Assembly: GCF_027474405.1 (NCBI RefSeq)
Contig: NZ_CP114871.1
Span: 2,861,001 to 2,925,000, forward strand
Source: Caulobacter sp. NIBR2454
GTDB taxonomy: Bacteria > Pseudomonadota > Alphaproteobacteria > Caulobacterales > Caulobacteraceae
Length of the DNA stretch: 64,000 bases
Direction: 5' to 3'
The notes beneath the pieces are model-generated. The model worked only from the letters and a program-made list of their open reading frames with translations, ran no database searches and was not told the DNA's origin. Positions within the stretch are counted from its first letter, which is position 1, and every line of letters begins with the position of its first letter. Shown here in pieces: positions 41,535-49,935 of this stretch. A program made the translations under genes and the position numbers.

Positions 41535-42755
41535 ATGGGCCTTTTCGACAAGCACCTGGCCTATGCTCAGGCTTACGAGGCTATCCGCAACGCCGGGGCC
41601 GATCCGTTCAACGTGAAGTTCGAACAGGTCCTTTCGCCGACCGAAGGGATCATTGACGGTCGCCGCACGATTCTGCTGGGGTCCCATAACTATCTGGGCC
41701 TGACCTTCGACCCCACGGTTCTTGAAGCCGCCGCCAAGGCCCTGACCGAAAGCGGCGCCGGCACGACCGGCTCGCGTATCGCCAACGGCAATTTCGATGG
41801 CCATCGCCGTCTGGAAAGCGAGCTGGCGCGGTTCTACGGCCGCAAGCACGCCATGGTGTTCACGACCGGCTATCAAGCCAACCTGGGCATGCTTTCCAGC
41901 TTGGTCGGCCGCGGCGATCATCTGATCTTGGACGCCGACAGCCACGCCTCGATCTATGACGCTTCGCGTCTGGGCATGGCCGAGGTCATCCGCTTCCGCC
42001 ACAACGACCCTGAAGACCTCTACAAGCGCCTCAAGCGCCTGCAGGGCGTTCCCGGCGATCGCCTGATCGTGGTCGAGGGCATCTACTCGATGCTAGGCGA
42101 CATCGCTCCGCTGAAGGAGATGGTCGCGGTGAAGCGCGAGATGGGCGCCTATCTGCTCGTCGACGAAGCGCACTCCATGGGCGTCCTGGGTGAAAAAGGC
42201 CGCGGCCTCGCCGAGGTCGTGGGCGTTGAGGAAGACGTCGATTTCGTCGTCGGCACCTTCTCCAAGAGCCTGGCCGGCATCGGCGGCTTCTGCGTCTCGA
42301 ACCTGGATGGGTTCGAGGTCATGCGCGTTACCTGCCGCCCGTACATGTTCACCGCCTCCCTGCCGCCGGCGACCGTCGCCTCGACCACGGCCGCGCTGCA
42401 CCGCATGGAGACCGACCCGGGCCTGCGTCAGCGGGTCATGGCCAACGCCAAGCGCCTCTATGACGGCCTGAACGCCATGGGCTTCGTCACTGGCCCCACC
42501 TGCAACCCGATCGTCGCCATCGCCCTGCCAGACCAGCCGGTGGCCATCGGCGTTTGGAACGCCCTGATGAAGGCCGGCGTCTATATGAACCTGGCCCTGC
42601 CGCCGGCCACGCCGGACATGCGTCCCCTGCTGCGCGCCAGCGTCAGCGCCGCTCACAGTGACGAACAGATCGACGCTGTCCTCGCCATGTTCAAGCAGGT
42701 CGGCGAGGCCTTCGGCCTGATCGAAGGCGATGTGAAGCGCGTGGCTACGGCCTAG
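41535..42755 (+). CDS. spt: Serine palmitoyltransferase
   Basis: 406-residue PLP enzyme of the alpha-oxoamine synthase family; joins serine and a fatty acyl thioester to 3-ketosphinganine. Seen: GSHNYLGLTFDP, GTTGSRIANGNFDGHRRLE, LDADSHASIYDASRLG, LVDEAHSMGVLG, and PLP Lys244 in GTFSKSLAG. The HNYLGL / PPATPDMRPLLRASVSAAH pattern and the ACP neighbour separate it from KBL and BioF. First committed step of the locus. A terminator at 42780 follows. Confidence 0.93.
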   Translation: MGLFDKHLAYAQAYEAIRNAGADPFNVKFEQVLSPTEGIIDGRRTILLGSHNYLGLTFDPTVLEAAAKALTESGAGTTGSRIANGNFDGHRRLESELARFYGRKHAMVFTTGYQANLGMLSSLVGRGDHLILDADSHASIYDASRLGMAEVIRFRHNDPEDLYKRLKRLQGVPGDRLIVVEGIYSMLGDIAPLKEMVAVKREMGAYLLVDEAHSMGVLGEKGRGLAEVVGVEEDVDFVVGTFSKSLAGIGGFCVSNLDGFEVMRVTCRPYMFTASLPPATVASTTAALHRMETDPGLRQRVMANAKRLYDGLNAMGFVTGPTCNPIVAIALPDQPVAIGVWNALMKAGVYMNLALPPATPDMRPLLRASVSAAHSDEQIDAVLAMFKQVGEAFGLIEGDVKRVATA

Positions 42756-42779
42756 ACGCTACGATTTTCGGACTTTGCG

Positions 42780-42815
42780 AACGCGCCCATCCCTCAGGAT
42801 CGGGCGCGTTTTGCT
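42780..42815. terminator. Shared terminator between spt and the cpg operon
   Basis: A perfect 9-base stem (42780-42788 with 42802-42810) and a 13-base loop, then TTGCTTT. The last codons and stop (42794) of the minus-strand cpg gene lie inside it, so coding end and terminator overlap. Confidence 0.72.
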
Positions 42816-43711
42816 TTCCACAGCCTCAGCATCGCGCCGGGCGCGGCCAGGACGGGGTGCCGCTCGCGCCACGGCGTCAGCGGCACGGGCAGGCCCGTAT
42901 GCCGCTCGATCTTCCAGGCGGCGTAGCGGGCCGCGCCCTCGAAGGTGAAGGCCGCCTTGAGCAGCCGCGCCACGTTGAGCGGCTTTCCCATCCGCCGGCG
43001 CCAGCCCCAAGCGGCCAGGACGCGCCTGCGCTCGCCGGCCGGCATTCGCGGCGATAGGCCGTCAGGGCTCTCCTCGACATCCAGCTGATCCTCACGCCAG
43101 GCGGCCACAAGGCGTTCGGCGTAGCGCGCGGGATCGACGTCCAGGATCGAACGCTCGCGGCCCGGCGCCTCGACCCGCAGCTCGGCCGCGTAGGTCTGGC
43201 GGAACAAGGCGGTCCAGAAGGCGTCGGCCGGTCCACGTTCAGGACCCAAGGCGGCGGCGAAGCGGGCGGCGGTGACGGCGGCGGCGGTCACCGCCCCCTC
43301 GACCTGCGGCCCGGCCACGCCATCCGCGGTCCAGACCAGCCGCGTCGGCTGCACGAAACGAGCCCAGATGGTGGTGTCGAGGGTTCGTCCCTCGGCGGCG
43401 GCCCGGAACTGCTCCAGGCTCATGCTGGCAACCTTGGCGCGCAGGATACGGCCCTCGATCTCCAGCTCGTGATAGCTGACATCGGGCCACAGCCATCGGC
43501 TGGCCAAGCCGAAGGGACCGCGGCCGCCCGGACGGTCGCTCAGGACGTAGTAGTCCAGCACCCCGTCCAGATCGCCGGTTCGCAGTATGGAGCCGTAGAA
43601 CAGCACCGCCCGCACGCCCTCGCGCGTCGCCAGATGCTCGGCGAAGGCGCGGATTTCCGGCAGGACCGATCCCGCCAGTTCCTTGGCCACAAGGTCGGCG
43701 AGCGAACTCAT
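42794..43711 (-). CDS. cpgC: Nucleotidyltransferase-like protein of the ceramide-phosphoglycerate operon
   Basis: 305 residues. The N-terminal third has a nucleotidyltransferase-like core, VLFYGS...LDGVLDYYVLSD, reminiscent of Tam41 CDP-diacylglycerol synthases, then a helical C-terminus. No membrane spans are evident. ATG at 43711 overlaps the kinase stop by 4 bases. Symbol by position after the CDP-alcohol transferase and kinase, as I recall the Caulobacter order; the biochemical step is not established from sequence. Confidence 0.65.
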   Translation of the reverse strand: MSSLADLVAKELAGSVLPEIRAFAEHLATREGVRAVLFYGSILRTGDLDGVLDYYVLSDRPGGRGPFGLASRWLWPDVSYHELEIEGRILRAKVASMSLEQFRAAAEGRTLDTTIWARFVQPTRLVWTADGVAGPQVEGAVTAAAVTAARFAAALGPERGPADAFWTALFRQTYAAELRVEAPGRERSILDVDPARYAERLVAAWREDQLDVEESPDGLSPRMPAGERRRVLAAWGWRRRMGKPLNVARLLKAAFTFEGAARYAAWKIERHTGLPVPLTPWRERHPVLAAPGAMLRLWKAKRARS

Positions 43712-44625
43712 GGGGCGAGGAAGGTGATCGGCTCGCCCAGCCGCACCTCGACCGCGCCGCCGGGATAGATTTCGCCATCGACCACGAACGGTTCGGGAAT
43801 CCACAGGTTCAGCACCTCGGCGTCCCCACGCCGATAGCCGCCCTCGGCCAGCTTCTCGTCGGCGTCGCCCTTCAGGATATGCGGGATGGCGGCGTGCAGG
43901 CGATGGGGCGGGGCGTCGATATCCAGGAACTTCAGGCCTTCGCGCGGCTGTCCGAACGGCTTGAGGCCGAAAGGCATCCGCTTCAGCGCCGTGGCCATGA
44001 ACAGGAATCGCGAGCGTACGTAGCCCGGCTCACCGTCCGCCGCCACCCGCATGGGCACCCCGCCCCGCCAGGCATGCCCCTCGTCGCCGGCCAGGGTGCG
44101 AAGAACAGCCCCCACCAGCGTCACCACCACAGCGACGTTGTGGAACGCGCCCCAGGCGTGAACGGTCTGAGCCATGTTGGTGGCGCGCACAAAGGCCGCC
44201 GCGCCCAGGATGAAACCCTGCAGCGGCGGATGCCCGCCCTCGGGCCAGGAGATCAGCATGGGCGCGCGCTGCTTCAGCGCCGGCTCGGCCGCCCCGGCCT
44301 TGGTCAGGGCGTCCTGGAGCGACCAGTCGCGCGCCGCGCCCAGGTCCAGCGCCAGCATGTTGGTCTTGCCAGAGGGCAGCACCGCGACCACCGGTTGGCT
44401 ATCGCCAAAGGCCGCGGGCATGGCGGTCAGCACTTCGCGGACCGTACCGTCGCCGCCGTCGATCACCAGAAGCTCGACCCCGGCCTTGGCGTAGCGGCGC
44501 AGGGTCTCAGCCAGATCGTCGGGTGTCGAAGGCTCGGCGAACAGGCATGCACCGTCGCCCGCACCCAGCGGACCCGTCTGGCGGTTGCCATGACTCTTGG
44601 GATTGCGGATGACGCCGGGGATCAT
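43708..44625 (-). CDS. cpgB: Ceramide kinase (diacylglycerol/sphingosine kinase family)
   Basis: 305 residues. The catalytic lipid-kinase motif IDGGDGTVREVL holds GGDGT at 57-61, with VLPSGKTNMLA as the second loop. The C-terminal domain (about 150-305) is the beta-sandwich of DAGK-like kinases. CpgB in C. crescentus phosphorylates ceramide before head-group addition; the middle place in the three-gene operon agrees. It shares one base with the upstream gene's stop (TGATG). Confidence 0.85.
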   Translation of the reverse strand: MIPGVIRNPKSHGNRQTGPLGAGDGACLFAEPSTPDDLAETLRRYAKAGVELLVIDGGDGTVREVLTAMPAAFGDSQPVVAVLPSGKTNMLALDLGAARDWSLQDALTKAGAAEPALKQRAPMLISWPEGGHPPLQGFILGAAAFVRATNMAQTVHAWGAFHNVAVVVTLVGAVLRTLAGDEGHAWRGGVPMRVAADGEPGYVRSRFLFMATALKRMPFGLKPFGQPREGLKFLDIDAPPHRLHAAIPHILKGDADEKLAEGGYRRGDAEVLNLWIPEPFVVDGEIYPGGAVEVRLGEPITFLAP

Positions 44626-45665
44626 CAGGCGGCCAGCCAAGAGGTGATCGAACCCTTGGGCTCGCGCGCCGCCTGCACGATCTGGGCGGCATGAACGCCA
44701 AAGCAGATCACCGTCCATACGGCCACGGCGACAAGGCCCAGGTCAGGTCGGCCCAACAGGACCGCCGCGGTCAGCAGGATAAGGTTCGGGTTACGGCGGG
44801 CGGTGATCAGGCGGAAGAAGCTGTCGAACGGCCGCCAAGCATGCATCTCCAGCTTGAAGCGGGCCAGGAAGATTCCTTCCTCGATCCGCTGAGCCACATA
44901 GCCGCCGGCGACGATGGCCAGGAACAGGCCTTCCCAGGGCAAGGGATGCGGCCCCGCCTGCACCCCGACCAGCCACGCCCACCACCAGAAGGGCGGATGG
45001 ACCAGATCAATGCCGTGATCGAAGACGTTGCCCAGCTTGGACGAGGTCAGGGTCACCCGCGCCAACTTGCCGTCCACCGTATCGAGGAACGTCATGATCC
45101 AGGCGCAGACCAGGCCCAGGGCGAAGTGGCCGGTCCAGAACAGGCCGAACGCCGCCAGCACCAGGATGAAACCGGCCATGGTCACCTGGTTCGGCGTTAT
45201 TCCGGCAAGGGCGCACCAGCGGGTGACGACACGCGCGGGCGCGGGCCAGACATACTTGGTGACCAGGTCGGTGACGCCCTTGTAGGAGCCCTGGAACAGG
45301 CGCTTCTCCACCGCCCGGACGCGGTCAGGGGTCAAGCGCTCCAGCACCGGCGCCTCGCGCTTGCGAAGGGCGCTGTTGTAGGCCGAGCCCAGCTCCAGCG
45401 CGGTCAGGCGCTTCAGCGGCAAGGCGGAGGGATCCGACGCCGCAGCGGGGGCATCGGCGGCGGTGACGCAAACGGCGGTCACCTCGCCCGCCTCGTCCAC
45501 CAGCGCGACGCCCGGCTGGACGGACAGGGCGCGGAGCAGCGCTTCATCGAACACCCAGCCGGCATTGGCCAGGATCACCACCCGCTCGCGGTCGGCGGGG
45601 ATGGCGGCCACGGGCTCGACGCCCACGCGGCGGAAGATGCGGTGCAGCCGCTCGGTCGAGGTCAT
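44625..45665 (-). CDS. cpgA: CDP-alcohol phosphatidyltransferase, ceramide-phosphoglycerate synthesis
   Basis: 346 residues. The C-terminal membrane domain carries the full metal-binding motif with Asp195, Asp198, Asp216 and Asp220 (DTVDGKLAR...GNVFDHGID). An N-terminal 130-residue domain contains RVVILANAGWVFDEALL and resembles the partial nucleotidyltransferase of two-domain CDP-alcohol transferases. It likely moves a phospho-alcohol from a CDP donor onto the ceramide branch. ATG at 45665; a TTG at 45752 is possible. First gene of the minus operon. Symbol from synteny. Confidence 0.78.
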   Translation of the reverse strand: MTSTERLHRIFRRVGVEPVAAIPADRERVVILANAGWVFDEALLRALSVQPGVALVDEAGEVTAVCVTAADAPAAASDPSALPLKRLTALELGSAYNSALRKREAPVLERLTPDRVRAVEKRLFQGSYKGVTDLVTKYVWPAPARVVTRWCALAGITPNQVTMAGFILVLAAFGLFWTGHFALGLVCAWIMTFLDTVDGKLARVTLTSSKLGNVFDHGIDLVHPPFWWWAWLVGVQAGPHPLPWEGLFLAIVAGGYVAQRIEEGIFLARFKLEMHAWRPFDSFFRLITARRNPNLILLTAAVLLGRPDLGLVAVAVWTVICFGVHAAQIVQAAREPKGSITSWLAA

Positions 45666-45760
45666 TCCCCAAATCCGAACACCCGCCTCGCCCACGACCA
45701 GCCCGACGGGCTGGCGGCCTTCTTCGGCGCCCGATACGGTCGTCACCAGCAATCCACCCC

Positions 45761-46699
45761 TTGCAACTCAGGCGACTTGATACGCAGGTTCGCTCCGACT
45801 TGCCAGAAAGCGACCCCGCACCTTTGTACCGTCTTGCGCATTTTTCGGACCCTCACCTGCCGTCGCCCCCCGGGTCGATGACCCCGGCCTATGCCTTAAC
45901 CAAGCGACTGCTCAGCTGGTCCTCCTGGCGACGCAAGCGGAGCAAGCAGCACAAGCGCGAGGTGCTGGACGCGATCACCGCCGACGTGGCCGCCTATCAT
46001 CCCGACCATCTGGTGATCACCGGCGACCTGATCAACTTCTCGGCGGACAAGGAATTCGCCGCCGCGCGAACCTGGCTGGAGAGCTTGGGTGATGCGCGTG
46101 ACGTCACCGTGACGCCGGGCAATCACGACGCTCTGGCCGGACGTGGCGCGTTCGATCCCTGGGCCGAATGGCTTGAGGACAAGACGACCGACTGCTTTCC
46201 GAAGGTGCGCATCCGCGACGAGGTGGCCATCGTCTGCGTGAACACCGGCGTGCCGACCGCCCCGCTCCTGGCGACTGGGACCTGCGGGCAGGCGCAGCTT
46301 GAGCGGCTCGGCCCAATGCTCGACGAGCTCGGCGCCAGGGGACTGTTCCGCATTATCGCCATTCACCACCCGCCGACACCCGGCGGCTCGCCGCGTAAGG
46401 CCCTGACCGATCAGGCCGCCCTGCGCGCCGTTCTGGAAAAGCACGGCGCGGAACTGATCCTGCACGGCCACACCCACGTGCCGCTTCTGGGCGCGGTTCG
46501 CGGCCCCAAGGGTTCTATCCCGGCGGTGTGCGCGCCGTCGGCTTCGCAGAAGCCCGCGGGCAAGAACCCCGCCGCACGCTGGCACGGCGTGGAGGTCGAG
46601 CGTGCCGGCGACGGCTGGACGGTTCGCGTGGTGGTGCGGGGGTTCGCGCCCGAGGGCGGTCCGATACGGGCCCTGGGCCAGTACCGGCTGGACGTCTGA
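45761..46699 (+). CDS. Metallophosphoesterase
   Basis: About 312 residues. Calcineurin-like motifs: HFSDPHLP (D-x-H), VITGDLINFS (GD-x2), TPGNHDALAG (GNHD) and ILHGHTHVP (GHxH). A basic stretch WSSWRRKRSKQHKRE follows the first motif. Cytosolic, with no signal. Start unsure among TTGs from 45761 to about 45800. Substrate could be a phospholipid or nucleotide; its place between cpg and lpt-like genes hints at lipid phosphates but is not proof. Confidence 0.8.
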   Translation: MQLRRLDTQVRSDLPESDPAPLYRLAHFSDPHLPSPPGSMTPAYALTKRLLSWSSWRRKRSKQHKREVLDAITADVAAYHPDHLVITGDLINFSADKEFAAARTWLESLGDARDVTVTPGNHDALAGRGAFDPWAEWLEDKTTDCFPKVRIRDEVAIVCVNTGVPTAPLLATGTCGQAQLERLGPMLDELGARGLFRIIAIHHPPTPGGSPRKALTDQAALRAVLEKHGAELILHGHTHVPLLGAVRGPKGSIPAVCAPSASQKPAGKNPAARWHGVEVERAGDGWTVRVVVRGFAPEGGPIRALGQYRLDV

Positions 46700-47164
46700 C
46701 TATTTCAGATAGCGCAGGGTCGAGCGGATGGCCGTGTCGCCCCGGACGACAAACCGAACGGCCTCGAAGGAGGGAAGACCCACCTTGGTCGGGGCGTCGT
46801 TGGAGAATCCGAATCCTTCGGTCGGCATGCCGATGACGCTGCGGTTGAAATCCCGGTCGCCGTTCCAGTCGTGATAGATCGCCACGGCGTACGCGCCCGG
46901 CTGTACGTTGAAGCACACCGTGGTCACCGGCGCGGTCGTCGCGGCGCGGATACGGTACAGCTTTCCTTTCGGCGCCAGGAAGCGTTTGCGATCGTCGGGA
47001 TAGACCGTGACCGCGATCTCGCCCTTGGCGGCGCGCACGCCCGCGACGTGAACCGTCAGTCTTGCCGACCCCGTGCCTTCGCAGGCCTGGGCGAATGCGG
47101 ACGAACCTGTCGTCACGGCGGCGGCCGCTACGGCCACGCCCAACAGCAAGGTTCGCGCTTTCAT
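46700..47164 (-). CDS. Periplasmic DUF2141 protein
   Basis: 154 residues. A Sec signal (KARTLLLGVAVAAAAVTTGSSAFA) precedes a beta-rich DUF2141 domain with VHVAGVRAAKGEIAVTVY, PGAYAVAIYHDWNGDRDFN and MPTEGFGFSNDA, all family hallmarks. Function of the family is unknown. It lies within the sphingolipid region, 1 base from the metallophosphoesterase stop. Periplasmic location would suit a lipid-handling role; this is speculation. Confidence 0.82.
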   Translation of the reverse strand: MKARTLLLGVAVAAAAVTTGSSAFAQACEGTGSARLTVHVAGVRAAKGEIAVTVYPDDRKRFLAPKGKLYRIRAATTAPVTTVCFNVQPGAYAVAIYHDWNGDRDFNRSVIGMPTEGFGFSNDAPTKVGLPSFEAVRFVVRGDTAIRSTLRYLK

Positions 47165-47225
47165 GAAAATCGGCGACTCCCTATGATGCCGAAGCGGCGG
47201 CGAAGGCCGCCCAGAAGGCAGGTCC

Positions 47226-47666
47226 GTGAGCAATCCCACAGCGTTGAATTTCGGCTTTCCTCACACAAAGGTCGCCGAGACGGACCTTTGGCTTGTGCTT
47301 GTGCGGCCAAAGCAACCCACATTTGGGTCTTTGGTTCTCATATGCAAGGAGCCGGCGCGATCGCTCGCTGAACTCAGCGCGGACGCGTACGCTGATCTGC
47401 AATTGGCTGTCCAGCAGATCGAGGCGACGCTGCGGGCCGTGGTGGATCACCAGAAGATCAACTATCTGGCCTTGATGATGGTCGATCCCGACGTGCATTT
47501 CCACGTCATCCCGCGATATGAGGGCGAGCGCGAGCACGACGGTCGCGTGTACCGGGACGCCGGTTGGCCGGCCATGCCCAACCTGTCGGAAGTGGTGGAA
47601 CTGGACATGGACGCCGCATCGCGACTCGCCGACCACCTTCGCCGCGAATGGCGGGGCGCCCAGTGA
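47226..47666 (+). CDS. HIT-family protein
   Basis: 146 residues. The histidine triad appears as HFHVIPRY (H-x-H with the third His replaced by Pro-context, as in many bacterial HIT/galactose-1-P uridylyltransferase-like members). N-terminal LDFG-type start LNFGFPHTKV and KEPARSLAEL. GTG start. It overlaps the LptF-like gene by 4 bases. Likely a nucleotide hydrolase/transferase; whether it serves the lipid pathway is unknown. Confidence 0.78.
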   Translation: MSNPTALNFGFPHTKVAETDLWLVLVRPKQPTFGSLVLICKEPARSLAELSADAYADLQLAVQQIEATLRAVVDHQKINYLALMMVDPDVHFHVIPRYEGEREHDGRVYRDAGWPAMPNLSEVVELDMDAASRLADHLRREWRGAQ

Positions 47667-48877
47667 CCAAGCTTCCCCTCAGCGGCTTTGGTCTGACCCT
47701 TCTGGATCGCTACCTGCTGCGGCTGGTGGCCTGGCCCCTGCTGGCTTGCCTGGGCGTCACCGTCGTCACCCTGCTGCTTGAGCGGACCCTGCGCCTGCTG
47801 GACCTGCTGTCGCAAAGCAACGACCGCTTCGGCTTCGTCGTGGCGCTCAGCGGCAACCTGGTGCCGCACTATCTGGGTCTGGCCCTGCCCATCGCCTTCT
47901 TCGTGGCCCTGTTCGTGGTTGTGACACGGCTGAACACCGACTCCGAGATCGACAGCCTGCTGGCCAGCGGCGTGTCCCTGACCCGCCTCGCCGCGCCCTT
48001 CGTCCTGCTGGGCTTTGGCCTGACGATCTTCAGCCTGGTCGTATTCGGCTATGTGCAGCCCTATAGCCGGTACGCCTACCGCGCCGTGATGCACTCGGCG
48101 ATCAACGCCGGCTGGAACGGGCGATTGCCCGCCGGCGCCTTCATCGACCAGGACGGCGTCCTGCTGACCGCCGATATCGCCGATCCCGCCGGCCAGAAGC
48201 TGGAGCGCGTGTTCATCCGCCGCCGCGACGACACCGGTCGCGAGGAGATCGTCACCGCCCGAATGGGCCGCATCCAGCCGGAGTTCGGCGGCAAGGAAGT
48301 GGTGGTGACCCTCACCGACGGTCGCCGCATCGGCCAGGACGCGCGCGGCGCCTACCAGATCCTCAGCTTCAACGACTGGACGCTCAAGGCGCCGTTGGCG
48401 GGCGCCGCGCGCTTGTTGCGCGCCCGCGGCGGCGACGAGCGTGAGCTCACCTTGGACGAACTTTGGCGGCAAGCCGCCTCCGGCAAATCCATCCTGCCGG
48501 AGCAGACGCTGTTGGCGGAACTCTACAGCCGACTGGCGCGGGCCTTCTTCCTGCCGTTCCTGCCGTTGATGGCCTTCCCGCTGGGACTGGCGGCCAAGCG
48601 GGCCCGAAGAGCCCCGGGCCTGATCGTAGCAGGCCTCGTCCTGTTCGCCTTCCAGCACAGCCTGCAGACCGGCGCGGGCTTGGCCGAGAGCGGTCGCGCT
48701 AGCGCCTTGGTCGGAACCGGCACGCCCTTCATCATCTTCTGCGCCTTTTGCGTGTGGATGTTCTTGGGCAGCCGCGACCGCCCGGGCGAGACGCCGATCA
48801 GCAAGATTTCCGAGCACATCGCCGCCGCCATCTCCACTTGCGAGAAGGCGGTCCAGATCAAGAAGAAGCCGGCATGA
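47663..48877 (+). CDS. LptF-type (YjgP/YjgQ) permease
   Basis: 404 residues. Spans at about 18-40, 60-80, 100-120 and three near the C-terminus flank a periplasmic beta-jellyroll domain (about 130-290). DRYLLRLVAWPLLACLGVTVVTLLL is the typical first span, SGNLVPHYLGLALPIAFFVAL the second. LptF with LptG and LptB moves lipopolysaccharide from the inner membrane. It overlaps HIT (GTGA) and LptG-like (ATGA), so one operon with the ceramide synthase. Canonical LptF or a sphingolipid paralogue: not decidable from this window. Confidence 0.85.
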   Translation: MTKLPLSGFGLTLLDRYLLRLVAWPLLACLGVTVVTLLLERTLRLLDLLSQSNDRFGFVVALSGNLVPHYLGLALPIAFFVALFVVVTRLNTDSEIDSLLASGVSLTRLAAPFVLLGFGLTIFSLVVFGYVQPYSRYAYRAVMHSAINAGWNGRLPAGAFIDQDGVLLTADIADPAGQKLERVFIRRRDDTGREEIVTARMGRIQPEFGGKEVVVTLTDGRRIGQDARGAYQILSFNDWTLKAPLAGAARLLRARGGDERELTLDELWRQAASGKSILPEQTLLAELYSRLARAFFLPFLPLMAFPLGLAAKRARRAPGLIVAGLVLFAFQHSLQTGAGLAESGRASALVGTGTPFIIFCAFCVWMFLGSRDRPGETPISKISEHIAAAISTCEKAVQIKKKPA

Positions 48878-49935
48878 AGCTCGCCCTCTACGTCACCAAG
48901 CTGACCGCCGTGCGCGTCCTGGCGGCCCTGGTGGTGCTGCTATCGGTGCTGCAGCTTCTGGACCTGCTGGACGTCACCAACGACATCCTCGACCGCGGCC
49001 TGGGGGCGGGCGGGCTGATCTGGTACGCGACCCTGCGCCTGCCGCGCATGATCGACCAGGCGATGCCGCTGGCGGTGCTAGCGGGCTGTCTGTTCGCCTT
49101 TGCTCAGTTGGGCCGCGAGAGCGCGGCCGTGGCCATGCGGGCGGCGGGCATCTCGGTCTATCGCATCGCCGGCATGGCCCTGCCGGTCGCCATGGGCGCG
49201 TTCATCATCCAGTTGGCCGCCACCGAAGTGATCGGTCCGCGCACCGACGCCATGCTGCGCACCTGGTGGCGCGACACGGCTCCCGCCGCTGATCGCAAGG
49301 GTCCCGAAACCCGCTCCTTCCGGGTCGGCCCTGATCTGGTGACCGCCACGATTGGAGACGATCTGGGGCGACGCCTGGAGAAGGTCATCATCTATCGCCG
49401 CGACCAGGGCGGCGCCGTAACCGAGCGCTTGCAGGCGCCCGAGGCTGTCTATGGTCCCACCGGCTGGACCCTGATCTCTCCGTCTTTCGAGCGCTTTACC
49501 GACGACTCCGCCCAGCCAGGGTCGGCCACGCGGATGGCCTGGGCCAATCCGCTGGAACCTGGCGACGTGCAGGTCTTGTTCGCCACCGATAACAACGGCT
49601 CGGCCTCCTCGGCCCGCCGCGCCTTGATGGGGGGCGGGTCAGAGCGGCCGGAAAGCTACTACGCCGTTCGCTGGAACCGCGCCTTCGCGGCGCCGGCCGG
49701 CGCCTTCGTCATGCTGATCCTCGCCGCGCCCCTGGTGGCGGCCAATTTCCGCAGCGGCCAGGGGGCGACGATCATGACCGCCAGCCTGATGTCGGGCCTG
49801 GCCTTCATGGTTCTGGACGGGCTGATCACCGCACTTGGTGAAAGCGGCGTGGTCTGGCCCTGGCTTGGGGCCTGGACGGCGCCCATGATGTTCGCGGCGC
49901 TCGGAACGTCCGTATTACTGACCCTGGAGGGATGA
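48874..49935 (+). CDS. LptG-type (YjgP/YjgQ) permease
   Basis: 353 residues, same topology as its neighbour: first span VRVLAALVVLLSVLQLLDLL, PRMIDQAMPLAVLAGCLFAF coupling helix region, GPRTDAM and a C-terminal set ending VLLTLEG. ATGA overlaps both upstream and downstream genes; the next encodes ceramide synthase. This tight four-gene coupling is the main evidence that it handles sphingolipids rather than, or as well as, lipopolysaccharide. Confidence 0.83.
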   Translation: MKLALYVTKLTAVRVLAALVVLLSVLQLLDLLDVTNDILDRGLGAGGLIWYATLRLPRMIDQAMPLAVLAGCLFAFAQLGRESAAVAMRAAGISVYRIAGMALPVAMGAFIIQLAATEVIGPRTDAMLRTWWRDTAPAADRKGPETRSFRVGPDLVTATIGDDLGRRLEKVIIYRRDQGGAVTERLQAPEAVYGPTGWTLISPSFERFTDDSAQPGSATRMAWANPLEPGDVQVLFATDNNGSASSARRALMGGGSERPESYYAVRWNRAFAAPAGAFVMLILAAPLVAANFRSGQGATIMTASLMSGLAFMVLDGLITALGESGVVWPWLGAWTAPMMFAALGTSVLLTLEG

